This document shows, piece by piece, positions 1 to 10,110 of a stretch of DNA of 64,000 nt. The notes below the pieces were generated by a model, which was given only the letters and a program-made list of their open reading frames with translations, was not told the origin of the DNA and ran no database searches. The stretch's first letter is position 1, and each line of letters opens with the position of its first letter. This DNA is from Paramacrobiotus metropolitanus (Eukaryota > Tardigrada > Eutardigrada > Parachela > Macrobiotidae), in contig NW_026570349.1 of the NCBI RefSeq assembly GCF_019649055.1, positions 290,976 to 354,975 of the forward strand, written 5' to 3'. The position numbers and the translations under genes are program-made.

Positions 1-621
1 CCGAACCCAGTGGCCATCCGTTGTCATAACGGTACCGCCAGTCGTTGTACCATCTCCGGTTGAGGTTGTCCTGTTCCCGGAGTCCGGCATCCCCACAACT
101 CGCTTGGTTGTGGTTGCCCCACATGCAGTGGGAACACGAGATCGTTCCGTCCTGTGTCCACTGGAAGAACTTTGCTTCCATCCGATCGACGTAGGTCGCT
201 AGTTGGCGAGCCTCCTGCTGTGGTGTGCGGGGTTGCCGTTGGGCATTCTGCGCCGGGCCACCTCCGCCTCCGCGGTTGCCGAAGTTTCCGCGACCGCGAT
301 TCCCGCCGCCACGTCTTCTGCCGAAGCCTCCATATTGTGGGGCTCCACCGCCTCCACATCCGCCTCCAGAGCCATACCCCTGGTTCTGAGGTTGACCGTA
401 ACCGGAGTTCTGGCCGTAACCCTGTTGGGGTTGGCCGAAGCCTTGTTGAGGCTGACTGAAGCCGGGACTCCGGGGCTGGCTGTAGCCCTGTTGGGGCTGG
501 CCATAGCCGGAGTAACCCTGGCTCTGAGGTTGGCCGTAGCCGGGGCTCCGAGGTTGACTCGGTTGGCCACTATTTCCGTAAGCGGGCGGCGGAACCGCGG
601 TCCCTATTGGGGACCCGTTAA
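1..621 (-). CDS. Retroelement nucleocapsid-like ORF3 (partial)
   Basis: Open frame running off the left edge. Its ATG overlaps the stop of the preceding ORF as ATGA, in the -1 frame. The N-terminal part is built of Gly-Gln-Pro-Gln repeats ([10 protein letters not shown]-type) and leads into a Gly/Arg-rich RGG-like segment (about 350-230). A perfect CX2CX4HX4C zinc knuckle follows near 136-95 ([14 protein letters not shown]). RGG tracts plus a CCHC knuckle are typical of nucleocapsid parts of Gag and bind RNA, so I infer an RNA-packaging role in the particle. The product continues beyond the window, where protease and polymerase would be expected. The frame is my reading; other open frames here look like shadows. 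Confidence 0.7.
599..615. repeat. TATTG-loop hairpin at the ORF2/ORF3 junction
   Basis: GGTCCC-TATTG-GGGACC. One of a family in the left element; further members at 418-432, 439-453, 484-498, 1757-1771, 2304-2320, 5025-5041, 5383-5397, 5495-5511, 5545-5563, 5869-5881 and 5930-5945. Confidence 0.8.
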
Positions 622-624
622 GGT

Positions 625-1956
625 TCATCGCCGCCATCGCTGCCCAAGTTTGATCGAGTTGGGCTCGGGCTTGAGGAGGGGGTGTCGCCGGAGGGCTTGA
701 TCGGTGAAGCCCTGGTTGCACGTTCTGGTAACCTGGCGAACTGGGTTGGATGTAGCCGGGGGCCTGTTGAGTTGCTGAGATGGGCGTCGCCGTTCTGACG
801 GTGATGTAATTGGTGGTATGCCACCCTTCTGAACCTCATACATCGGCCTTCCCCGGGTGAAATCCCGAAGGTAGTCGCGGAACTCCTGCGTGGTTTTAGG
901 CATTCGGATGTCCAAGGCCGCCCGTAGGTTCGGCTCCAAGACGTTTGCCCGCAGGTAGTGGACGGCCAGCTGATCGCTGAGGTTGCCTCGCTGTTGGAGG
1001 TTAATGATAGCATCATAGCACTGCTCCGGGGTCTCTTGCCCGAACTTGTACTTTCGGTTGGTGATGTCCGCTATCGCCGTCACCTGCTTATCTGTCTCCG
1101 CGAAGCGGGCTGCGAACTGCTGGAGCCAGTATTCTACCGGCCAGCCGTTCTCCTCAGGTTCCAGGGCCGACTGGTTCTGGAACCAGTCCAAGGCTTGCCC
1201 GGTGAGGACGCTCTCCACTTCGTTCATGAAGGCGGTGTTGGATATCCCCATGTCATCCGCCTCCTGGCGATAGATTCGCCGGATTTTAGTGATCCACCCC
1301 TCCACTTTGGATCGATCGCCGTCGAATTTCGGCAGGTCGCCCCGGAGCTTCTTGGCTGCGATCCGAGCCATTCGCTCTTCGTACCGGTTTCGGCCTTCTT
1401 GGTAGCCCTCTTGTCGGGCTTGCTCAATCTCCTGTTCGAGTACCGCGGGCTGATAGGCCTGTATCGCCGGTTGTGCCTGTTGGGCTACCGGAGGATACAA
1501 GGCCGGCACGTATGGTACATGCTGCAGTTGCGCGGCCGGGGCTGGTTGAGGTGGGTTCGGTTGAGGGTGAGGGTTCGGGTTTCCCGGGGGCGCCGGCTGT
1601 TGTGGCTGTCCTGGCCCGGGCGGAGGGTTCTGTGCTCCATACCCTTGGTTCGGCGGAGGATTCTGCGCTCCATAGCCGGGGATCATCTGGAGGACTCCGT
1701 TCTGGTCGAGCCACATCCCTGGTGGCACTACCAGATACCGGTCAACCTGCGGCGCTGGACCTATTGGGCCCTGCCGAAGCTGATGAGGCTGGTTAGCCGG
1801 GTAGCCGGGGTTCTCCGGGTCGGACCAGTCTCTTTGTCCTCCTTGAGCTGGTTGTGGTGGGGCTAGGGATGGGTACGCGTTCTGCGAGTTAGCCCTTCCT
1901 CGGTCGTCGCCGGAAATTGCCGAGTCAGGCTGTAGACCTCCTATTGGGAAGTTCAG
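625..1956 (-). CDS. Retroelement Gag capsid-like ORF2
   Basis: This frame is open from the end of ORF1 (about 1960) to the stop at 625. The first 110 codons are Pro/Gln/Gly-rich ([10 protein letters not shown]-type repeats). They are followed by a compact domain that reads as a Ty3/gypsy-type Retrotrans_gag domain. It opens with [20 protein letters not shown], then shows LTGQALDWF, a WLQQFAARF segment, and a helix-rich end closing with RDFTRGRP. This is the structural capsid of an LTR retroelement. The frame has no ATG near its beginning; it starts inside ORF1 in the -1 frame, so expression by -1 frameshifting or splicing is plausible. The similarity is judged by motif pattern only. It overlaps ORF1 at its start and ORF3 at its end by a few bases. 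Confidence 0.75.
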   Translation of the reverse strand: MNFPIGGLQPDSAISGDDRGRANSQNAYPSLAPPQPAQGGQRDWSDPENPGYPANQPHQLRQGPIGPAPQVDRYLVVPPGMWLDQNGVLQMIPGYGAQNPPPNQGYGAQNPPPGPGQPQQPAPPGNPNPHPQPNPPQPAPAAQLQHVPYVPALYPPVAQQAQPAIQAYQPAVLEQEIEQARQEGYQEGRNRYEERMARIAAKKLRGDLPKFDGDRSKVEGWITKIRRIYRQEADDMGISNTAFMNEVESVLTGQALDWFQNQSALEPEENGWPVEYWLQQFAARFAETDKQVTAIADITNRKYKFGQETPEQCYDAIINLQQRGNLSDQLAVHYLRANVLEPNLRAALDIRMPKTTQEFRDYLRDFTRGRPMYEVQKGGIPPITSPSERRRPSQQLNRPPATSNPVRQVTRTCNQGFTDQALRRHPLLKPEPNSIKLGQRWRR

Positions 1957-3411
1957 CGGTGGCCTGGATCCGGTTCCATTGCCGAAGTTATCCGACCCGG
2001 CAGCCGGGGCTCGAGGGTTTGAGCCTCGGGTTGACCCTGTTGTCGGGTGTCCGGGTTCGGTCTGGGTGCTGTTGATGCCGCGGGCCTGGTGCCGGTTGAG
2101 AACATCACACTTGCGGACGTTCCCCCGAAGGCCATGGTTGTTGTTGCCGTGGATTGGGTCGGTACGTTGGACGTGGCCGTCGAAGTGTTCCGTTCTGGCT
2201 CCGGGGCCGAAGGGATTGGTGGCCTTCGCGGTATGTTCCCGGTGGACAGCGGCTCGCCCTGGATGACTCCGACCATATAGGTTTGGTCAGTGGACATCCC
2301 CGGTTGGCCTATTGGGCCAAGCAGGGGGTTGTCCCGGAGCAGGTAGTCATCAATCTGATGACACTTATCCTGCACCTGAGTGGTCTGATATGACGGGGGT
2401 TGCTCGTTGAGCGACTCCTCGAGGTAGGACTTCTCTGCGTTGAGGCAGGCCACCTCGATGTCCCGTTCTTCCTTTTCTTGGAGGTATCCGCGGATGATCT
2501 TTGCCGCTTCGCAGTTGTACTCGAACATTTCGTTCAAATACTCGATAAACTCCTTCTCTTTGGCCTCCAGTTGGGTAATTCGGGCTCGTTGAGCCTCGAT
2601 GACCTTGAGGTTCTCTCTTCGGTCATTCTCAAACCGAGCGGTTTCGCTCCGAAGATGGTCGTTGAGGCCGTAGATTTGGTCGGTGAGTTGGGCTTGGCAT
2701 AGCCGAAGGTCCACGGCTATACCCTCCGGGTCGTTCTGATTCAGTCGGAGGTTCTCATAGGCCTGCCGGAGGACTTCGAGCTCTGATTGGAGCTCGTCAA
2801 TTTCTCCCTCCAGGCCGATAATGCCCTGCTTTAACCGGTTGTTCTCCTCCCGGTATTTATCTACCCGACCCAGCATGTCCAGCAGGTAGGCCGAGGTAGC
2901 CTCCGAGTCGCTAAGGGTCAGTAACCGCTCCTCCAAGTCATAGCGAAGGGTGGCCACTTCAGCGCGAGACTGCTCCAGCATGTCCTGGAGTCGAGCGATT
3001 TCGTTCTCGTCATATCGGCAGGGCGCTTCAGTTGCTTGTAACTGGGCCTCTAACCGTTGGATCTGTTGGGTAAGGTCGCCGATAGCGATGTTCGCGCTAT
3101 CTAGGTCAGCCGTAAGCTTCTTGCGCTCACGCTGATGGCTGTTCACCGTTTGAGATAAGACGTTTTCCGTCGACTCCACGATGTTATTGGCGGCTACGAG
3201 TTGATTCTGCAGTTCGTAGATCCGTTGACGGAGGACCTCCGGATCATGGATCTTCTCCGGTGGAGTCTTCGTTAGGTATCGGTGAGGGGTGTAGTCCGAG
3301 ACTCCAATGTGGGAACCAGGGTACTGCTTCGGTAGGGAGTTCGGAAGAACCCTTGCGAGCTGTCCGGACGTCCGGTCGTCTGATTGGGCAACACGGTATC
3401 GTCGAAGACGT
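1953..3411 (-). CDS. Retroelement coiled-coil ORF1
   Basis: Open frame of about 480 codons. The first two thirds are long charged heptad-rich helices (for example VLRQRIYELQNQL and RARITQLEAKEKEFIEYL), and the tail is disordered Pro/Ser/Thr-rich. It contains LLGPIGQ, a motif shared with ORF0 and encoded by one of the recurring TATTG-loop hairpins. There is no ATG at the start of the open stretch. The frame is -1 relative to the ORF0 remnant ending at 3272, which it overlaps by about 140 bases. I infer an oligomerising structural protein or Gag segment of the same element; no family is recognised. Confidence 0.55.
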
Positions 3412-3481
3412 CATCAGTCGGTGACGGTGTCTTACTACTCTTTCCACTCTTTCTCGTCATCCACTCTTTCTCGTCATCCAC
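3272..3481 (-). pseudogene. 3' remnant of disordered ORF0, cut off by LINE insertion
   Basis: Minus-strand open frame of Ser/Thr/Pro-rich sequence (KTPSPTDDVFDDTVLPNQTT) with the same style and frame class as the ORF at 4712-5857. The two are separated by the plus-strand LINE fragment. It most likely encodes the original C-terminal end of ORF0 and stops at 3272, inside the start of the coiled-coil ORF. Its first codons come from the 5' end of the LINE insert. Confidence 0.45.
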
Positions 3482-3488
3482 TCTTTCT
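3444..3488 (+). repeat. 17-bp tandem repeat at the LINE 5' end
   Basis: About 2.6 copies of the unit CCACTCTTTCTCGTCAT (3444-3460, 3461-3477, then partial). It lies about 35 bases before the LINE ORF1 start, where promoter monomers sit in some LINEs, but it could be a simple duplication. Confidence 0.6.
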
Positions 3489-3520
3489 TACAACACGAAT
3501 ATTTTTGAATATTTTATAAA

Positions 3521-4545
3521 ATGGGTGATTCTTCGTATTCTTTCGACTTTTCGGGATCCCAGATGAATTGGAAAACTTTTCTACCAGATTTTGAAAAGTT
3601 TGTCAACTCTGTGGAAAGTATGAAATCGGAGATTGACACCCTGAGAGCCCAGAATGTGTACTTAACGGGCCTGTTGAAAAAGCATAGGTCGTCACCGAGC
3701 GTTGATTTGTCTGTTGCTTCTCCTCAAAACTGTGAGATAACTACGCAGAATTTGAATGTCAACAAGTTCAATGATGCCCTTGATGATTTGTCGCAGCGTG
3801 TGTATTTACTGGAATGCAAAAAAGAAGAAGAACTTGGGTTTGGTGTGGACCACGATATTGCAACCAACGGTAGCGTTAAGGCTGGAATGTACGATCCCCA
3901 CGTTGTGCAGACTATAAAGGAAAATTTCGGATATCAGGACCCCAGAATTCGTGATCGAGCTCGGGCGCTGGTAGCTGAAAGAAAAGCTATGGCAAAGGAA
4001 GGAAAACTGTGGAAGCCACGTAAGATCAATATCCCTAAACTCATGGTTGGGCCGGGGTCATCCCCACCCCGGCTGCTGGGATACATTCAAGATATTGATG
4101 GCGAGCCCGCTGAATCCACCACCAAGCAAGCTGCTACTGGGCCGATTGCCTCTGTGAAAACTCCATCGTATGCTGCTGTAACGAAACGACAACCGAAGAC
4201 TATTCGTGGTGAACAGGATGCTGATGTAGGAAATGGTGAGCAAGCGAACGTTTTGATCCAGGCTTTGCATTGCAACCGTAAGCCTCATGCTGATTTTTGT
4301 GTACGAGGTATTCCTCGCTTGGGTAATTCGAAATTTCTAACATCAAAGAGTATAACACCTTTATATCGGATCAGCTAACCGCAGCTGGGATTGCTACAAG
4401 ATTTGTGAGCGTTTTTGTCCCTCCCCCTGGGGACAGAAGAACGTCAACGTTTGCCCGTGTTGGAACCTTCAAGGAAGCTTGCGAAAAGATTTTGGACCCT
4501 AAGATCTGGCCGTCAAACGTATTCGTTAGGGAATGGGTTTACTAA
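3521..4545 (+). pseudogene. LINE ORF1-like protein, frameshifted near its end
   Basis: An ATG opens 285 codons ending in a stop at 4378. The N-terminal part is a short coiled coil (SVESMKSEIDTLRAQNVYL), followed by a basic region and a stretch with FCVRGIPRLGNSK, reminiscent of the nucleic-acid-binding end of LINE ORF1 proteins. From about 4345 the homologous continuation lies in another frame and reaches a stop at 4543-4545, ending in FVREWVY. A single-base loss around 4340-4350 is the simplest explanation. The function of such proteins is RNA binding and chaperoning; this copy is presumably dead. Confidence 0.6.
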
Positions 4546-4747
4546 TTTTCTGCCTAAGTGTATGAATTTCATTTAGAAAATGTCGACAATTTCAAATTAC
4601 GTGAAGTTTTCTTATGGCTGAATACTGTTGTCGCTATCGGTTTACAAAGATCTCGTCTTTGTTTGATTGCTGTCTGAAGCCTAGAGGGGCTAACGCCTCG
4701 TTGCAAGGACATTAAACTCCATTATTATTATTATTATTATTATTACT

Positions 4748-5857
4748 AGCCCGGGGTTCCGAGGGTTCGAACATGGGTGGGGTCGGTGGAAGGTCCTCTG
4801 TCGGCTTCTCCTTCTGAGGCGACGCGGATTTCGACTTCCGAGACGATTCCACCCGGCTCGTTTTGGTCAAGATGGGTTCGCTTCCCGGTGAAGGCCCGGT
4901 GACGGGGGTCCGAAGCCCGGTGGCCGAGGTTCCTTCGGTTCCGGACGGTGAAAACCGGAACTTAACCGGGGAAATGGCCTTTTTGGCCGGAGAAGTAGGG
5001 GTTGCAGACCGGTTTTTCGGAGTTCCGACCTGTTGGGTCGGGGTCCGAGCCCCGGTGTTAGGGGTCTTGCCCGGCTGCAATGTCCCCGATGACGACTTCT
5101 GGCTTCCCGAAGTCGGCCTTGGTGAGTCCAAGGTCCGAGTTGGGGTCCCTGTCCGGGGCTTCGGGTCCGGTGACGTCATCTTCGGAGTCCCCGAGGTCCG
5201 TTTCGGGTCCGGGAATGTTGATTTCCGGGTATTGCCCGGAGACTTAGGGTTTCCACCCGGGGATACCGGGGTTTTGACCGGTGAACCCGCTTTGTGGGTC
5301 ACCTCCCGGGCCGGTGGAACCTTCCCTCCAGTCTGGTTGGGGCTCTTCTGGGTCTGCCTCGGGTCCGTTCCGGCTCCCATGCCACCCTGTTGGGGTGACA
5401 CCGGGTCACCCATGTCCGGTGACTCCGCGGCACTGCTTAGTGTCGGGTCCGAGGCTCCACTGTCCGAGGACTTAGCCGGAGAAGTGCTTGGCATGGCACC
5501 TATTGGGTGCCCATGTCCCACTACAGGCTCCGGGTTCACCATGTCTTGGCCTATTGGGCCAAGCAGAACCTCCGGTTCAGCCTGTGATGGCTCCAAGAAC
5601 GTCCGGTCATGGGCGTCCTCGAAGCTATCCTCCGGCGATTGGTTTGAACCGGCTCCCAGGATCCGCTGGTCACGCTTCTCCTTGGCTGAGCTGGGTGACT
5701 TGTCCGATTTGTCGGACTTTGTCGACCGATTGGAGCCTGTTGATTTGGGCTCCGGGTTGCCCGGGCCGGCGTGGCGGAAAGTGTACCCACCAGCCTGGTC
5801 ACGTGGGGCGTAACTCTGGTCGAACTTCCGAGCGTAGATGTCCTCCCGCCCAGACAT
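4748..5857 (-). CDS. Disordered Ser/Pro/Thr-rich ORF0 of the left retroelement (interrupted)
   Basis: First ORF after the leader on the minus strand, with ATG at 5857 and an in-frame TAG just upstream. About 370 codons are of low complexity (PKSPGNTRKSTFPDPK-type repeats, SGTP, TPTR), strongly basic and Ser/Thr/Pro-rich, without a recognisable fold. It holds LLGPIGQ and HPIGAM segments that coincide with TATTG-loop hairpins. The natural 3' part is separated by the LINE insert at 3444-4745; the poly-Asn end of the current frame is the LINE tail. It could be a linker or RNA-binding protein of the element; no function is assigned. Confidence 0.5.
5495..5563. repeat. Pair of TATTG-loop hairpins in ORF0
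   Basis: GGCACC-TATTG-GGTGCC (5495-5511) and CTTGGCC-TATTG-GGCCAAG (5545-5563). Perfect stems of 6 and 7 pairs with unrelated stem sequence and an identical loop. Confidence 0.85.
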
Positions 5858-5949
5858 GTCCAAGTACAGCTCTATTGGAGCCGTGAACTAGCCTCCGGGT
5901 TATCCCTTCGGCCGATGAAGTCCGGACTTGTCCCTAATTGGGGACGTCC

Positions 5950-7089
5950 GTGATGAAGGGTCTTTGCCTTTACGGTCCGAGGGTCCGAAGGTCCGGTGGG
6001 GTGGGGATGATGTAGTGTATGTACTTGTACTACTTGCAACTCAGTACTGGTATTAATACAGGGTAGAGCTTACGTACGTCCTATACTACCGTACTGACCG
6101 CTATGACGTCACACTGTTAAGTGGTCTTGCGGATTACTGCCTACGTCACGATTCTGCGTGCCGTGTGCAAATTTCGAAAAAACAGTGACTCACTACGGTC
6201 CTTTAACACAGGGAATTTCCCCGCGATTCTGATTGGCTGGTCTTAACTATGGGATTTCGGCCAACGTGACGTCACAATTATTTTAAAATTTGAATTAATT
6301 AATTTCCGCGATAAATAAAATCCGGAAAAATCGACAAAAATTCAGAAAAATTAATTTAGCCGACCAAAAATTGATTTGGCCGGGGGAAAGTTATTCCCTT
6401 AATTTTCCGAAAGTTGGAAAAGGTTGAAAACCCAAGTTCTAAGGGTCTTCACCGAGGCTCGAGGGTTCGACCTAGTAAGGCCGGCTAAACCCTAAATCTA
6501 CCCGAAAATAGATGTTTTAAGCCCGTTTTTCCGGGTGAAAAAGGTTTCTAGCCGTACGAAACTAGTTTTCGTCGGTGGAAAATAAAAATCGCCCGGTTCT
6601 ATCGGGTTCTTAAGGCTCTACGAAGGTCTTAAAGACCTATTTACCGGGTGGGCACGGGTTGGGTGCCGTCCGTGAAGTCCGTGAGGGTCGATCCGCCGGA
6701 TTCTCCGGGTGAAATCCTCCCGCAAGTGTTGGTAAAGTTGCGGGTGCTACTTAAAGCAAAGGCGACCCCGTTGTTGAGGCTTGAAAGGGTTCCGTCCGAT
6801 GTTGTGAGGGTTCCGCAGGAACGTTCCGTCCGCAAGTCTACCCGGGCCAAGTCGTTCCGCTGGCCGTAAACGCCGGATCGTTCCGTCCGCACGCAAGAGA
6901 AGAGTCCGCTGAGGCTTTCTGCCCGCAAGAGAGAGAAGAGGGACCAGACCGTTCTGGCTGGCGGCGATCAGATGGGGATAGGAACCGTTTTACCGATTCT
7001 CCCCTTTCTTCTCGTCGGCCGTTACGGCTGTAATTCTACACCGTCTTCTCAAATGGTCCGTTGAAGGAAAACTCAACGATATGCTATCA
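5950..7089 (-). other. Leader of the left retroelement, no gene seen
   Basis: Stretch between the candidate LTR and ORF0. It has AT-rich parts (6280-6360), GC-rich CCGG/TCCG parts and no credible ORF. Directly beside the LTR (minus strand) the sequence begins TGATAGCATATC, which could be a degenerate tRNA primer-binding site (normally TGG...). That assignment is weak. Confidence 0.35.
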
Positions 7090-7504
7090 TGTGACAGCTG
7101 GCAAACAAAGGCTCACGATGGTGAGAACAAAGGCTTTATTGAGGAATCAATAAGGCAACAACCAAAATACAAAGCACGTGAAGGCTCGATAAGCGTATGC
7201 TAGTGTACAGCACAGCGTGAGAGTGATTACTAAATCATGAACAAGCGGCATATCGAGCCGTAACATAGAAAAGCCTAATGCGGCACTGGGCAGATCCAAC
7301 ACGAGCGAATGGCGAACGCTGATTGGCCGAGACGTAATGCCGTAGGTGTGGCAAGGCGGAGTCGAGGCCAGTGATTCGGCGTCGACTGAGCGAGTGCGTG
7401 CAGGCGTGAGTGGGTGCGATATTGTGCACCACTGAGCCGTGCACCGGAAGCGGGACTGTCGCTAGCTGCCATACTCGTAGGCTGCCATAGCGACTGGCCC
7501 AACA
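7090..7504 (-). mobile_element. Candidate 5' LTR of the left retroelement
   Basis: On the minus strand the segment starts TGTTGGGCCAG and ends CAGCTGTCACA, giving TGT...ACA ends. It contains a CAATAAAGCC polyadenylation-type signal near 7130. Its terminal 60 bases resemble those of the segment starting at 51450 (TGTRACAG, ACGA, GTG, then GCTTTATTGA on the plus strand). The ORFs of the left element lie downstream in the same orientation. No target-site duplication could be confirmed because the other end is outside the window. Confidence 0.45.
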
Positions 7505-7586
7505 GTGGGTTTCATCCGTTTGGAGCTCAGGCTTAGTTAAGTAAGAAACTCCGCCCCCACCGATATCTCTTTATAGACCAGGACTT

Positions 7587-9296
7587 ATGGATGTGCAGCA
7601 GAGCTATTCCGTCCCCGAAATTCTGACATTCAGTGCGAAGTTAGCGTATAAATACTCGGCTTATATACGATTGGATGAAGGGTTCGGCCCCCATTGGGAT
7701 GGCGATGTATCCTCTGGCTCCCCCTGGCCTCGTGACGCCGGTATGTTGGGAGTCTTGGGACAAGAATGTGGTGGCGTTCCGTGGACGACGTTTGTTTATC
7801 CACGCCGCGGAGGACATTCCCAGCTATACCGGACTGAAAGATGTTAGTCAAGTCGTTTTCGAAATTTCGCCTGGTTGAAATTTAATCAAATGATACTACC
7901 CTAGTTTTTCTGTGCTTTAGAATTCAACAGAACGTTGAAATTCTGAAGCGTATTCTTAGCAAATCGAAATAGGATTAATTCTCTTTCTTCTAGCTGCGAT
8001 ACAGTCGGATGCACGAACCGTACTATCTGACACGAGCCGGGCGTCGAGCTGAATTCGAGAAGCTGCACGGATATCCGTGCACATGCCGGAAATGCACACC
8101 GGCATACGTAAGTCATATTCTGGCACTCAGATATGACACGATTTTGCGTTAGGTACAGATAAGTTGCGTAGCGATTTATATAAGTAAATCTCTCATGCTC
8201 TCACCATTGCAACTCTCGCATAGCAGAACGTTACTTACTTTCCTACCAGAACAAAATAGTTTAATGTGGTCGCTGGTCATTGTTCTGTACCTTCGCTATG
8301 CTATCGCCTTGTTAACATAAATTTCATAGCAGAAAAATTTCTTGTGAAAATCCAATCCTTGTAAATAACGTAACAGAAAGCCGCGGAAACCCCTCTAGCT
8401 TTGCGTAACCTTTGAATTGCCAATCTAATAATGACTGTATCGTGCGCTGTATCGCTTTTAATGCAGTGTTACTCCAGGCCTTTGTCTGTCACAGGAGGCT
8501 GATATAAATCCGCTGAAATGCATTACCGTTGGATGTCCGAATCGTATTCCCAGCGACGATCGTGCTTTGCAGCCCTGTGCTGAATGCGGCGCGTTGAACG
8601 CGGAACACTTAACGGCGTTCCGACGTTTCGTGCAGCTGTACGAGACCATTAAGACGCGTTTTCCCAACGAATCCCACCAGGCTAAGGCTAACGAGTTGTG
8701 CACGGAGATCGATGCTGCCGGCATCCTGCAACCGGATGCGCATCTACGTTACGCGTGCGGCTGGGAATTGCCGCGGAATTTGTACGATAAGAACCGCTTC
8801 AAAGATGGCTGGAAGATGATGCAGGAGATGACTGTCTGCATACGGTATACACCACTTTAAATTTGTTATCGATTCGGTACTTGGTGATATAATTTTGCCT
8901 AACATATAAGGAAACGAAGCACTAGAATTCCGCGTAATACTATTCCACGTAATCGGCGTTGCCGCCTTGATGATTATTTTTTACAGAAACATTTATCCAA
9001 AATACGAAGTTTTCCGCGCTTTTGTGCTGTCGGCTGCCGCAGTATCTTCAACAGCAGCTCTAAGGAAGCGAGTGCTGGAGCAGATTGTCTAGCTGTCAGC
9101 TGCGGATAGGAAACAGCTGAAAGCGATGCCCGACCAAACATTTTCTGTTGCTTTCAGTTATATTCGAGAAGCGAGAGACATTCTTGTTCTGTTATATGGT
9201 GAACGTTCCAACGAAGTCCTCAGGAGCAATAACATGCTCACGCGTGTCGAAGGTTTAGTGGGAGACATCGAGAAAGCTTTCCGTGACAGGAAATAG
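7587..9296 (+). pseudogene. SMYD-like pseudogene A (5'-truncated)
   Basis: Only exons 4-7 remain: SET exon to 7842, post-SET exon 7994-8107, Cys4/helical exon 8495-8844 and last exon 8987-9296. The MYND exons are missing, and the candidate LTR lies just upstream, so the retroelement probably truncated it. The SET exon is frame-broken in its first half and has two extra codons within the CWD-x-NV segment (CWESWDKNV). The last exon has an in-frame TAG at 9090-9092. Exon 6 is intact and carries the Cys4 cluster. It groups with the copies at 25.4, 41.1 and 44.8 kb, whose exon 6 also begins Glu-Ala-Asp. Confidence 0.85.
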
Positions 9297-10110
9297 CTGC
9301 AAAAATGTGGTATCATTTCTCTAATGACCGGCTTTTTTTGCTTTAGCTTCTGCTTATGTCTTTATGAAGTATTTCGTTCTTGTCGTACTTTTACAATTTG
9401 AAGTCACTCGGTTCTGCTCGTAAACTAATCACTTGTACTTTAAAGTTTAAGGTGCATATTAATTTTGGTCCCAACACACAATTAAGTACGAAACGCGTCA
9501 CACGGAGAGCTAATGTTCGGTTAGTTGAGTTGTACAGAAAGAATGCGGAAAATCGATGTGTACTTGCAGCATAAAGAAACTTGGCCATCGATACGGTCCA
9601 GTACAGTGCATATATTTCTTTGCAGCATTACATCAAACTACTCGGTAACTCACCGTCAGATCAAGCCGCCGCCGTTTCTCATGTAGTGGGATGTTTATTG
9701 ACTAACAGCGTATATCCGAATAGCTGTGTCATTGTGGCGAATTGAATAGGCAAGTTTGAAACTTGTCTCAATGACTCAATCTACTAAAAGCCTAAAACTA
9801 CTTTCAATCCCTCCAAGTTCGTTCAGTCAACCACGCTTTTGATTCAGCGAGTTTGTTGCGTTGTTGAGTATTCATACGGAATACGGATGTTATCGAGACA
9901 GTTTTAAAAAATATACTCCTCTCACGCGGAATTTCGAAAATCAGCCTTAACCGTTCTTGTTCCGAATTTCACGACTAATGGTGTATTCTGAAAACTTTGA
10001 TAGGAGCATATTTTAGAAACCTGCACAAGGGTCTCGATACGGGCCTGGATGCACCTGCTAACTTGTTGTTTTCCATAATTACTGTACTTAGCGTCCGTTT
10101 AAACCTCACA
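9297..10110. other. Intergenic, nothing recognised
   Basis: AT-rich spacer between pseudogene A and gene B. I see no exon relic, repeat or RNA gene. Confidence 0.5.

Larger units (their letters stand above)
3444..4745 (+). mobile_element. Non-LTR retrotransposon copy carrying only ORF1
   Basis: Plus-strand insertion into the minus-strand retroelement ORF. It has a short 5' region with a 17-bp tandem repeat, an ORF1, and then directly a 3' UTR of about 175 bases. The 3' UTR contains a hairpin-prone GCCTAGAGGGGCTAACGCC segment and ends in an (ATT)n tail at about 4720-4744, as in jockey/I/CR1-type LINEs. No endonuclease or reverse transcriptase ORF is present, so the copy is internally deleted or belongs to an ORF1-only (HAL1-like) lineage. 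The ATT tail read in reverse gives the poly-Asn end of the interrupted ORF0. Confidence 0.75.

Noticed and set aside
4718-4745. Poly-asparagine tail of the ORF0 frame
   Set aside because: It is the reverse reading of the LINE (ATT)n tail, not a protein feature.
4863-5813. 316-codon plus-strand frame opposite ORF0
   Set aside because: Its Gly/Val/Pro-rich text is the antisense of the low-complexity ORF0, which has the start, position and orientation expected for the element.
7587-7847. Intact small gene starting at 7587
   Set aside because: The frame diverges from the SMYD SET exon and lacks conservation; it is the damaged exon 4 of pseudogene A.
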